Below, piece by piece: positions 1-6,479 of a DNA stretch of 16,855 bases (the stretch's first letter is position 1; each line of letters begins with the position of its first letter). Below the pieces are notes generated by a model. The model was not told where the DNA came from. It searched no databases and worked only from the letters and a program-made list of their open reading frames with translations. Where the stretch lies: contig DBMM01000076.1 in the NCBI GenBank assembly GCA_002298925.1, positions 43,215 to 60,069 on the forward strand, in the 5' to 3' direction. The translations under genes were made by a program, and so were the position numbers. Origin of the DNA: Geobacter sp. UBA698 (lineage in GTDB: Bacteria > Desulfobacterota > Desulfuromonadia > Geobacterales > Pseudopelobacteraceae).

Positions 1-21
1 GAAGACGAACCAACGAAGAGG

Positions 22-47
22 GCGCTTTGATATGGAAATGGAATAAG
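22..47 (+). repeat. partial copy of a palindromic repeat arm
   Basis: This 26-base stretch matches 9353-9378 at 22 of 26 positions; the shared core is TTGATATGGAA followed by GGAATAA. At 9330-9372 the same sequence forms the right arm of an inverted repeat. Here the matching left arm is not recognisable in bases 1-21, so this is a half copy or a decayed one. Both copies lie shortly upstream of a transporter gene. It is probably a member of a dispersed REP-like family, but with only two copies visible this is inference. Confidence 0.45.
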
Positions 48-96
48 ACCGATTGGATTGTAAGGCTAGAGTACGAGGGCTGGAAAGAGGGATGGA

Positions 97-1314
97 ATGC
101 CTGCTTTTTTTTCACGAAATAAGCTGATCATCAGTTTCGTAATCCTAAATATAACCATGGGAACGGCCGGAGGAATATTCCAGATGACCTTGCCGCTCTA
201 TGCTCTCAGTATGAGAGCAACTACTGGGCAGATCGGATTGATCAGTGGTGCCTCCGGTTTGGGGCTGCTCCTGCTCGTCATTCCGGCCGGTTTTCTGGTT
301 GATCATTTCGGGTCAAAGCGGCTTTTCATCGTAGGCAGCATTGCCGGCGCAGTGACGGCATTTTCACTGCTTGCGGCCAGGAATCCGGCAGCATTGATCG
401 CACTGACTGGCTGCCAGGGGCTTTTCGGCTCAATCAAGATGACATCACTGAGTGCCTCTTTTTACAGGTCACTGAAGTCAATCGGCATCGAGAAGGCCGG
501 CTGGTTCAAAGGGTCGATGTCGATCGGCCTGACCTTCATCGGCCCAATTTTAGGCGGTTATCTGGCAAAAAGCGCCGACTTTCCGTTCATCATCAAGCTC
601 CTGGTAGGCCTCATGCTGATTCCGACCCTGTTGGTCTATTTCTTTCATGACGAGCAACCCAACCAGAAACAGGCAGCAGGGGTGCGGGAGCTGGTGAACG
701 GACAGCTGCAGGGGTTCAAGAGTCTGCTTCGTCAGAGATCTATCTGTCAGGCGCTCTTGATGGAAGGTCTTGCCGCTGCGAGCATATCAACATTCATAAC
801 GTTCATCGTCGTTCTGGTCGTTCAGAACTGGCACCTCAAGCCTACCGTTGCTTCGACTCTTTTGACCCTGGAGGGGACCATCTTCATTACCACCGCTTTT
901 CTTTGCGGTCGTTTCATCGACCGGTTTACGACCCATGCAGTAACCATGGCAAGTTTTGCTCTGTCAGCTCTCGGGTTTCTGGGGCTTGCCCTGGCCGGCA
1001 ACTTCGTTACCCTGGTAGCGGCTACTGTCGTCCTGGGCCACGGTCTCGGGCTGGTCAATCTTATAACTTCCGCTCGAATCGGAGCAGTGGAAGGTGATAA
1101 AGGGAAGGTGGTGGGATTGTTTGCAGTGGCTAGTGGTCTCGGTCTTGCTTTTGGTCCCCTGGTCAGCGGTCTCGTTGGTCAGTATTTGGGAAATAAAGCG
1201 GTTTTCATGATTTACGTTCCTCTGTTTGCACTTCTTGGGCTGATGGTCTATCGATCTCAACCTGCGGCGGATGACTCGGAAGTTGAAGCGGCGGCAGAGC
1301 TGGACTGTACCTGA
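97..1314 (+). CDS. MFS transporter, 12-TM (first of two flanking paralogs)
   Basis: This is a 405-aa hydrophobic inner-membrane protein of the major facilitator superfamily, with a length typical for a 12-helix member. The family signature between helices 2 and 3 is clear (GFLVDHFGSKR, about residues 65-75), and the C-terminal half shows GLGLAFGPLVSGL as a repeat-type helix. A charged loop near residues 190-215 (around DEQPNQKQ) is the likely central cytoplasmic loop. The ATG at 97 is preceded by the purine-rich AGAGGGA. The protein is clearly homologous to the MFS protein at 15298-16521: both begin with FS-x-N-[KR]-L and share LPLYALS/FPLYALS and the AGW...GL-FLGP-like blocks. Substrate and direction of transport cannot be read from sequence. 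A hairpin with U-tract follows the gene, so it may form its own transcript rather than belong to the reductase operon. Confidence 0.9.
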   Translation: MPAFFSRNKLIISFVILNITMGTAGGIFQMTLPLYALSMRATTGQIGLISGASGLGLLLLVIPAGFLVDHFGSKRLFIVGSIAGAVTAFSLLAARNPAALIALTGCQGLFGSIKMTSLSASFYRSLKSIGIEKAGWFKGSMSIGLTFIGPILGGYLAKSADFPFIIKLLVGLMLIPTLLVYFFHDEQPNQKQAAGVRELVNGQLQGFKSLLRQRSICQALLMEGLAAASISTFITFIVVLVVQNWHLKPTVASTLLTLEGTIFITTAFLCGRFIDRFTTHAVTMASFALSALGFLGLALAGNFVTLVAATVVLGHGLGLVNLITSARIGAVEGDKGKVVGLFAVASGLGLAFGPLVSGLVGQYLGNKAVFMIYVPLFALLGLMVYRSQPAADDSEVEAAAELDCT

Positions 1315-1375
1315 CAATTATATTGCCAATAATGCTGTGAAAATCGATCGTCTGAAAGTGCTGACCGGACAACCG

Positions 1376-1410
1376 GAGGCCAGGAAGAAATTCTTGGCCT
1401 CTTTTTATTT
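1376..1410 (+). terminator. intrinsic terminator or attenuator, copy 1
   Basis: An 11-bp stem (GAGGCCAGGAA at 1376-1386 with TTCTTGGCCTC at 1391-1401, one G-U wobble) is closed by a GAAA tetraloop and followed by TTTTTATTT. This is a textbook rho-independent terminator for the MFS gene. Immediately upstream, 1365-1376 can form a small CCGG-ACAA-CCGG hairpin that shares its last base with the terminator stem. A closely related pair of hairpins occurs at 4990-5034. It stands in front of the activator gene, and no convincing promoter is seen between it and that gene, so an attenuator role is possible. Confidence 0.8.
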
Positions 1411-1482
1411 GTATGGTCGAAGGCCGCACAATACTTCCAGAGATAGCAAATTTCAGGGAGCCCGCCTTGACGGGCATTAAAC

Positions 1483-1488
1483 AGGAGG
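1483..1488 (+). promoter_or_regulatory. ribosome binding site deciding the activator start
   Basis: A perfect AGGAGG lies 2 nt before the ATG at 1491 and 8 nt before the in-frame ATG at 1497. The spacing favours the start at 1497, giving MSKKFIGLD, which places the family's N-terminal glycine-rich strand right at the beginning as usual. A small GCCCG/CGGGC hairpin (1460-1475) precedes it. Confidence 0.7.
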
Positions 1489-1496
1489 GAATGAAA

Positions 1497-2375
1497 ATGA
1501 GTAAAAAATTTATCGGGCTGGACATCGGTTCACGGGGGGCCAAAGGTATTCTTCTTGTTGACGGTGAAATTCATACCGCCATACGACCAACCGGTTTCAA
1601 CATGCAGGAAACAGGAGACGCCCTCATTGATGAGCTCTTGCAGAAATCGGGGATAAAAAAGTCGGAAATAACCCACATAGTCGGGACCGGCTATGGGCGT
1701 GTAATTCTCAATTTTGGTGACATCCCATACGGGGATGTCACCGAGATTTCCTGCCACGCCAAGGGGGCACACTATCTGCACCCCAATGTGCGTACCATTG
1801 TCGATATCGGTGGGCAAGACAGCAAGGCGATCAAGGTCGACCCCACAACCGGCAAGGTTACTGACTTCGTTTTGAATGACAAGTGTGCCGCCGGTACCGG
1901 CAAATTTTTGGAAATGATAGCGACTTCAATCGGCCTCACGGTGGAAGAACTGGGAGAAATATCCCTTCAATCGACAAAAACGGTGAAAGTGACCAGCCAG
2001 TGTGTGGTTTTTGCCGAATCGGAAGTTATATCGCTGAAGGCACAGGATGAGAGTCAGGCTGATATCGCCGCAGCGGTTCATCTGTCGGTGGCGAGAAGGG
2101 TCGGTAATCTCCTGAGCCGGGTAGGGATCGAGTCGGATGTGGTCTTCACCGGAGGAGTGTCAAAAAACAAGGGGATGCGTCGCGCACTGGAAGAGGTCAC
2201 CAAGGCTAACTTCGTTGAATTGAGTCTTGACGCCCAGTTTGCCGGTGCCCTTGGCGCCGCAGTGTATGCGAGTGAACTTGCTACTGCGAGCCATAAAGTG
2301 ACTAAAATACACAAGGAGAGAGATCTGTTCGCATCGTTACGCCAGGATCTCGGAAATATCAAGGAGGCCGCATGA
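1497..2375 (+). CDS. ATP-dependent activator (HgdC/BcrA/BadF-type) of a 2-hydroxyacyl-CoA dehydratase-like reductase
   Basis: This is a 292-aa cytoplasmic ASKHA-fold ATPase of the BadF/BadG/BcrA/BcrD family. Known members are homodimers that hold one [4Fe-4S] cluster between subunits and couple ATP hydrolysis to delivery of a low-potential electron to the dehydratase/reductase partner. Visible motifs are the phosphate-1 loop GLDIGSRGAKG (7-17), GTGYGR (63-68), phosphate-2 loop DIGGQDSK (103-110), NDKCAAGTGKF with cluster ligand C130, SQCVVFAESEVISL with cluster ligand C169, and the adenosine motif FTGGVSKNKGM (217-227). The 39-residue spacing of the two cysteines fits the HgdC-type enzymes. 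The length is slightly above the usual 255-270 aa because of a C-terminal tail of about 30 residues. An in-frame upstream extension to 1413 exists but has no Shine-Dalgarno site. The stop overlaps the start of the next gene (ATGA), so the two are translationally coupled. The specific substrate of the partner is not determined by this protein. Confidence 0.93.
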   Translation: MSKKFIGLDIGSRGAKGILLVDGEIHTAIRPTGFNMQETGDALIDELLQKSGIKKSEITHIVGTGYGRVILNFGDIPYGDVTEISCHAKGAHYLHPNVRTIVDIGGQDSKAIKVDPTTGKVTDFVLNDKCAAGTGKFLEMIATSIGLTVEELGEISLQSTKTVKVTSQCVVFAESEVISLKAQDESQADIAAAVHLSVARRVGNLLSRVGIESDVVFTGGVSKNKGMRRALEEVTKANFVELSLDAQFAGALGAAVYASELATASHKVTKIHKERDLFASLRQDLGNIKEAA

Positions 2376-3487
2376 CGCAGGAAGTTGTTACTGACAAACC
2401 TAAACGGGCTGGTTACTTCTGCATCTACACGCCGATCGAATTGATTACGGCCGCCGGTGCTACGCCCATCAGGCTCTTCAAGGGTGGCGACGCTGACACC
2501 GTCAGCAGCGGTGAGGTTCACACCCGCAGTTCATTCTGTCAATTTGCCCAGCATAGCGTAGGAGCGTTTCGTGAGGGTGATCCGCTCTATACGTCGATTG
2601 ATAAAATCTACCACTTCAATACCTGTGATCAGATGAAAAAGGCGGTTGAAGCGATCGGGGAGTTTTTTGATGTTCCGTACCAGATGCTCTGCCTGCCGCG
2701 TGAAAAAAGCCGCGAGTCGTCGAGGGCATTCATGCGCCGCGAGGTGGAGGTGTTCAGAAATGATGTGGAAGGGCTGACCGGAAACCTGGTGACGGATGAG
2801 AGACTTTCGGAAGAGATTGTCAAGCACAACCGTGCACGTCTCTGGTTGAAGAAGATTTCTGAACTGCGCAAACGGGATGAACCGCCGATCAGCGGAGGGG
2901 AATTTCTCGAGCTGGTAAAAGCATTCTACTACCTTCCCGTTGAGAAAAACCTGGAACAGTTTGAACATTTTTTTCGGCATCTTTCCGCTCAAGAGGACAC
3001 GGGCGAGCGTCCCCTCAGGATCATGATTTCCGGCGGGATAATCGCCGACGGAGACAACCGGCTGGTTGATCTCCTTGAAAAAGAGCTGGGTGCACGGATT
3101 GTTGTCGAAGATCACTGCACCGGACTTCGCCCCTTCTACTATCCGATTTCCGAGGATAAAACGCCACTGGATGCCCTTTCCGACGGGTATCTCGATACTG
3201 CACCATGTGCACGCATGAAACCGCTTACGGAGCGGCTCGACTTCAGTGAAAAGCTGGCGCAGGAATACCGTGTTGACGCCATTGTTTATGTTAGCCTGAA
3301 ATTTTGCAGCTGCTATTCGATCAGCCTGAACAGTTTCGTAAAACGCTTTCAAGGAGTTGGCATACCGGTACTGGATATATCAGCCGACTATTCCGAGAGC
3401 GACCTTGGTCAGCTGAGAACCAGGGTCGGCGCATTTTTCGAATTGATCAAGAAAGGAGAAAAGAGTGCCAGCACAAAAGCCGCATAA
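2372..3487 (+). CDS. 2-hydroxyacyl-CoA dehydratase-like subunit (HgdB/BcrC/DCCP superfamily), cysteine-rich
   Basis: This is a 371-aa cytoplasmic protein of the HgdB/BcrC (2-hydroxyglutaryl-CoA dehydratase D-component) superfamily, whose members carry Fe-S clusters and receive electrons from the activator encoded just upstream. Family landmarks are GYFCIYTPIELITAAGA (14-30), the SSFC cysteine (C56), FNTCDQ (C85), EDHCTGLRP (C249), APCARM (C279), LKFCSC (C312, C314), GIPVLDI and the C-terminal GQLRTRVGAFFE. By analogy with characterised dehydratases, C56, C85 and C312 are the likely ligands of a [4Fe-4S] cluster. C17, C249 and C279 are extra, giving six or more well-placed cysteines, the number needed for the [8Fe-9S] double-cubane cluster of DCCP proteins. 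ATG 2372 overlaps the activator stop and follows AAGGAGG. The reaction is unknown: dehydration, CoA-ester reduction and small-molecule reduction are all compatible. Confidence 0.88.
   Translation: MTQEVVTDKPKRAGYFCIYTPIELITAAGATPIRLFKGGDADTVSSGEVHTRSSFCQFAQHSVGAFREGDPLYTSIDKIYHFNTCDQMKKAVEAIGEFFDVPYQMLCLPREKSRESSRAFMRREVEVFRNDVEGLTGNLVTDERLSEEIVKHNRARLWLKKISELRKRDEPPISGGEFLELVKAFYYLPVEKNLEQFEHFFRHLSAQEDTGERPLRIMISGGIIADGDNRLVDLLEKELGARIVVEDHCTGLRPFYYPISEDKTPLDALSDGYLDTAPCARMKPLTERLDFSEKLAQEYRVDAIVYVSLKFCSCYSISLNSFVKRFQGVGIPVLDISADYSESDLGQLRTRVGAFFELIKKGEKSASTKAA
3453..3458 (+). promoter_or_regulatory. ribosome binding site selecting a GTG start
   Basis: AAGGAG is placed 6 nt before a GTG codon at 3465 and lies inside the 3' end of the preceding subunit gene. 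It supports the GTG start and translational coupling of the two dehydratase-like subunits. Confidence 0.6.
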
Positions 3488-4694
3488 TCAAAAAGTCGTG
3501 CCGATACATCAGCACGAGCAGGCAACATTGAATCAACGTGAATTTCTCCGGCGTCATCCCTCTTCTCCCGCCATCAACCGGGTATTCGAACTGGCTCTTG
3601 ACTATATCCAGCGGGCTGACGAGGCGCACAAAAACGGCCAGAAGGTCGTGTATGGCGGCGGTATTTTCGATTCTCCCCTCGTTCACAGCTATGACGCCTT
3701 TCCCTGCGTCTTTACTGAGCTCGGTCGGCTGGCCGATGACGATTCCGTCTCATTGGCCGAAGACTACTTTCAGATTGCCAGGGAAACCTGTTCCATGGTC
3801 AAGGCAACCATGGGTGAGCTCCTGAAACGTAAAGACTCTTTCAAGCGGCTGATAAATTACTGTTTATTCTGCGAACCATACAATACTGCCTTTGAGGTTT
3901 TGAAAGAGGAAGGGTTCAATATTTATTCCGTGGATCTTCCCTATCGCCCCGCAGGTGTCACCGGCGAGCGCTTTGAGAGCCTGGTTGATTTTGCAGAGGT
4001 GGAGCTGCGGGGTTTGGGGGAATGGCTGGGCGGACCTATCGATGAAGACAGGCTGCGTCATGAGATTCGCAGAACGAACCAGATTCATGAGAAAGTGCGC
4101 AGGATTCTTACGTTGCAGGTGTCTAACCCTGATTATATCGGTACGCTGGAAACGCTCTTTCTCTGGAACGGTGCTAACCATCATTACGGTGCACCGAAAG
4201 AGTTTGAAGAAATCTGTGATCAACTGATACAGGAGCTTGAACAGTATCAGGCTAGCGCTACTCCAACGAATCGTGTGCCGGTCATCTGGGCTGGTGGTCG
4301 TGGCCAGGAATTCGGCCTTTACGAACTGTTTGACGACCTGGGGGGCTACATCTCCAGTTGGACCATGACCGGTCAGTTGTTGCGGGATTTTGATGAGGAT
4401 TTGCCCCCGCTGAGGGCGCTTGCCCACAACACCGTCATCGGCATGGGCGGTCCGGGTGGAGCCAAGGATACGATACCCCATCTGGAAAAGAGCCTGGAAG
4501 AGACGGGGGCCAAGGGAATCATATTTTACGGCTACTTCGGCTGCTCTTTCAGTTCGGTTAACTTCGAGGTGCTGAGGAACCATTTCTCCGCAAAAGGTAT
4601 CCCTTCTCTTATCCTGGATGGATCATTCCAGATTGGTGCGCCGACCGGTCAAAACGTCACTCGACTCAAGGCCTTCATGGAGATGATCCAGTGA
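3465..4694 (+). CDS. second 2-hydroxyacyl-CoA dehydratase-like subunit (HgdA/HgdB superfamily, divergent)
   Basis: This is a 409-aa cytoplasmic protein with the same fold family as its upstream neighbour but strongly diverged. The N-terminal domain resembles the family around FDSPLVHSYDAFPCVFTELGRLA (68-90), then ETCSMVKATMG (C109), NYCLFCEP (C133, C136), YFGCSFSSVNFEVLRNHF (C370), GIPSLILDGSF and the ending GQNVTRLKAFMEMI, which matches the family's GQ-x-x-TR-x-x-AF-x-E-x signature. C109, C133 or C136, and C370 are the likely ligands of one [4Fe-4S] cluster; the extra cysteines of the partner are absent. The conserved region is preceded by about 35 residues of polar N-terminus. The GTG start (3465) has a good RBS and overlaps the preceding gene by 23 bp, implying equimolar synthesis. 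I infer a heterodimer with the 371-aa protein, energised by the activator. The substrate is unknown and no CoA-activating enzyme is nearby. Confidence 0.85.
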   Translation: MPAQKPHNQKVVPIHQHEQATLNQREFLRRHPSSPAINRVFELALDYIQRADEAHKNGQKVVYGGGIFDSPLVHSYDAFPCVFTELGRLADDDSVSLAEDYFQIARETCSMVKATMGELLKRKDSFKRLINYCLFCEPYNTAFEVLKEEGFNIYSVDLPYRPAGVTGERFESLVDFAEVELRGLGEWLGGPIDEDRLRHEIRRTNQIHEKVRRILTLQVSNPDYIGTLETLFLWNGANHHYGAPKEFEEICDQLIQELEQYQASATPTNRVPVIWAGGRGQEFGLYELFDDLGGYISSWTMTGQLLRDFDEDLPPLRALAHNTVIGMGGPGGAKDTIPHLEKSLEETGAKGIIFYGYFGCSFSSVNFEVLRNHFSAKGIPSLILDGSFQIGAPTGQNVTRLKAFMEMIQ

Positions 4695-4756
4695 CGATGG
4701 CGACGGCACACAGACAGGTCTTTACCCTCTCTTGAGATGGGCAGGGGGACGGAATG

Positions 4757-4786
4757 TTTAAGCTGTTGTAGAAGAAGACGTATAAT
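4757..4786 (+). promoter_or_regulatory. weak candidate sigma-70-type promoter
   Basis: A perfect TATAAT (4781-4786) is preceded, at 18-bp spacing, by the poor -35 match TTTAAG (4757-4762). It lies 300 bp upstream of the porin start. The -10 match alone in an AT-rich region is weak support. Confidence 0.2.
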
Positions 4787-4845
4787 ACTCCTGATACAGC
4801 GGCAGCATAAAATTTTGAATTATTCTGTTTTAGATGTTTTATGAG

Positions 4846-4874
4846 TTGACAAATCTCTCTGCCTTTGATATTTC
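4846..4874 (+). promoter_or_regulatory. candidate sigma-70-type promoter for the import operon
   Basis: A perfect -35 hexamer TTGACA (4846-4851) is followed after 17 bp by TATTTC (4869-4874), a poor -10 (3 of 6), in an AT-rich context. If used, the transcript would carry a leader of roughly 200 nt containing all the hairpins at 4963-5034 before the porin gene. No better promoter was found between the hairpins and the porin. Confidence 0.3.
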
Positions 4875-4962
4875 TAAATACTATTAAAGTACTAGATATT
4901 ATATATTTAAGGTCTGACTGATAAAGAATAGTCAATAATATCAACATAGCAGAAACGAGTGT

Positions 4963-5001
4963 CGGGATCAAAAGGTCCCGGCAGGCTGACCAGAAAACTG
5001 G
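4963..5001 (+). promoter_or_regulatory. structured leader hairpins preceding terminator copy 2
   Basis: Two hairpins precede the second terminator. The first is CGGGATC (4963-4969), AAAA loop, GGTCCCG (4974-4980), with one G-U pair. The second is CCAG (4990-4993), AAAA loop, CTGG (4998-5001). The second corresponds to CCGG-ACAA-CCGG at 1365-1376, with a compensatory G-C to A-U change in the stem, which suggests selection for RNA structure. The flanking words GCTGACC and GGAGGCCA are shared by both copies. I do not recognise a known riboswitch class here. Confidence 0.45.
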
Positions 5002-5034
5002 AGGCCAAGGAGAAATCCTTGGCCTCTTTTTTTT
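5001..5034 (+). terminator. intrinsic terminator or attenuator, copy 2
   Basis: A perfect 11-bp stem (GAGGCCAAGGA 5001-5011, TCCTTGGCCTC 5016-5026) with a GAAA tetraloop is followed by eight T residues. It is nearly identical to copy 1 at 1376-1410, with base changes that preserve pairing. It sits 300 bp after the reductase operon and only 57 bp before the porin ATG. It therefore either ends the upstream transcript late or acts as an attenuator in the leader of the porin-ABC operon. Confidence 0.8.
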
Positions 5035-5091
5035 ACCCAAATCGATTCAGACCGGCCGGCTGGAACGAAACAAAATCGGAGGATTTTAATT

Positions 5092-6450
5092 ATGAATAAA
5101 AAGTCAATTATTGCGTGGCTGCTGCTAAGCCATTTAGTGCTTGTCCCCACATCGTGGGGTGCAGAAACAGACAGCAGTGCGCCTGAAGCCGTAACAGGCG
5201 TAGGTGGTGGCAGCTTGGCTGCTCCAGGGGCAAATGGTGAACCTGAGCTAAAGAGTCAACCCGCGACATTGGAAGACATTGAAGGAGTCAGAACTGAAAT
5301 TGAGACCCTGCGCGAACAATGGACCAGAACTTACGATAACAAAACGGCAAAGACCACGCGACCGCTTCAGTTTTCAGGAATCGTACAAACGAGATTTACT
5401 GCGTCTGAAGATAAAAGTGTAACCAACGGGTACGGCGGTTTTGACATAAGCGCCATTATACTCAACCTTGCCGGAGTATTGCGGCGTGATTATAACGAAG
5501 GGAAAAATATCAGTTATCTCTTTAGCCTTGTCAGTCCGAGCGGTGCCAAAGACTTCACCGTCAAACCTCTTGATGCCTATATCAGCTACTCCATTCTGCC
5601 ATCACTGTTACTTGATGAATCGTATTTGACCGTGTCTCTGGGACAACAGAAAAAACCATTTGGCCTGGAGGCACAGGCAACTGAAGACAAGAAGCCGACT
5701 ATCAAAAGTGCTCAGTCAGCGACTTTGCTTAGCCTTGATCCACGTGACATTGGAATTGTACTTAAAGGAGATCTCTTTCCTCATGTTGATTCCGGTTTTG
5801 CGTATCGGGTGCCGCTCATTGAGTATTCACTCGGTTTGATCAATGGTAGTGGGCCAAACAGCTCGGATAACAACTCAGATAAGGACTATGTAGGCAGAGT
5901 CGTTCTGAATGCAGCAGTGGATTATAACTCGCTGCTACGCGGTCTTTCACTGGGTGCCAACTACTACCTCGGAAGGAAACAGCTTTCACTAACGACTGGA
6001 ACAACTACCATTGCAGATACAGGAACTCAGAACCGATGGGGTGTTGACCTTGCCTACGTCAACACGCCGGTCGGTTTCACCTTGGAATATATTCGTGGCG
6101 AAGATGAGGCTCTCTCCGGCACTACGGCAAGCCCTGTCAAGGGCACTGTCAAAAGCGAAGGACTCACCTTTACCCTCTTCTACAACTTCGGTGAGCAGTT
6201 TGTGAAAAACTACAAGGCTCAGGACAGGTACGATGACTGGTACCCCCTGACCTATCAGCCTTTTTTCCGCTACGACCGCTTCGATCCAAATACCCATAAG
6301 GGCGGTGATCGGACTGATATCTACACCATCGGCTTCAACTGGTTCTTTGCCGAAACAACGAAGCTCCAGCTGAACTACAACATCAAGAAGGAACAGACAA
6401 ATGAACGCAACAATAACGAGTTCTTGGCACAGTTCCAATTCGGCTTCTAA
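5092..6450 (+). CDS. outer-membrane porin, phosphate-selective porin O/P-like
   Basis: This is a 452-aa exported protein. Residues 1-23 form a signal peptide (MNKKS, hydrophobic AWLLLSHLVLV, probable cleavage after SWG or SWGA). A linker rich in Pro, Gly and Ala follows, then a short coiled-coil-like segment (about 62-82, LEDIEGVRTEIETLREQW) as found at the N-terminus of several porins. From about residue 90 to the end the sequence alternates polar and aromatic/hydrophobic residues as in beta strands, with LQFSGIVQTRFTA as first strand and QKKPFGLE resembling the OprO/P family. It ends in the phenylalanine-terminated strand FLAQFQFGF, the usual signal for outer-membrane barrel assembly. A good GGAGG lies 9 nt before the ATG. 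It is followed after 29 bp by the ABC binding protein, so it is probably the outer-membrane entry pore for the same substrate. Selectivity cannot be deduced. Confidence 0.85.
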   Translation: MNKKSIIAWLLLSHLVLVPTSWGAETDSSAPEAVTGVGGGSLAAPGANGEPELKSQPATLEDIEGVRTEIETLREQWTRTYDNKTAKTTRPLQFSGIVQTRFTASEDKSVTNGYGGFDISAIILNLAGVLRRDYNEGKNISYLFSLVSPSGAKDFTVKPLDAYISYSILPSLLLDESYLTVSLGQQKKPFGLEAQATEDKKPTIKSAQSATLLSLDPRDIGIVLKGDLFPHVDSGFAYRVPLIEYSLGLINGSGPNSSDNNSDKDYVGRVVLNAAVDYNSLLRGLSLGANYYLGRKQLSLTTGTTTIADTGTQNRWGVDLAYVNTPVGFTLEYIRGEDEALSGTTASPVKGTVKSEGLTFTLFYNFGEQFVKNYKAQDRYDDWYPLTYQPFFRYDRFDPNTHKGGDRTDIYTIGFNWFFAETTKLQLNYNIKKEQTNERNNNEFLAQFQFGF

Positions 6451-6479
6451 CATTACTGCAAACAAAAGGAGAACATACG

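Larger units (their letters stand above)
4695..5091 (+). other. 397-bp non-coding gap between reductase and import modules
   Basis: I see no credible gene on either strand. The part from about 4795 to 4960 is markedly AT-rich compared with the surrounding genes and contains the candidate promoters listed separately. Bases 4963-5034 form three consecutive hairpins ending in a U-tract, and 5051-5060 holds the palindrome CCGGCCGG just before the porin's Shine-Dalgarno (GGAGG, 5078-5082). An open frame on the minus strand across 4675-5040 has no homology that I recognise and no RBS, and it reads through the hairpins. Confidence 0.7.

Noticed and set aside
1413..1496. Longer start for the activator gene
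   Set aside because: The upstream in-frame ATG lacks an RBS and adds a peptide before the conserved N-terminal strand; AGGAGG at 1483-1488 fits ATG 1497.
2531..3352. Minus-strand open frame (273 codons) opposite the first HgdB-like subunit
   Set aside because: It is an antisense shadow; the + strand frame has family motifs throughout.
3864..4583. Minus-strand open frame (239 codons) opposite the second HgdB-like subunit
   Set aside because: No RBS or protein-family features; the + strand gene is supported by an RBS, overlap coupling and C-terminal family signature.
4900..5034. Known riboswitch (c-di-GMP GEMM, cobalamin, Moco, SAM, fluoride)
   Set aside because: None of the conserved sequence words of these classes that I know is present; only the hairpin/terminator structure can be supported.
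4675..5040. Minus-strand open frame of 121 codons in the intergenic gap
   Set aside because: It reads through the terminator hairpins and the AT-rich promoter-like region, and has no recognisable homology or RBS.
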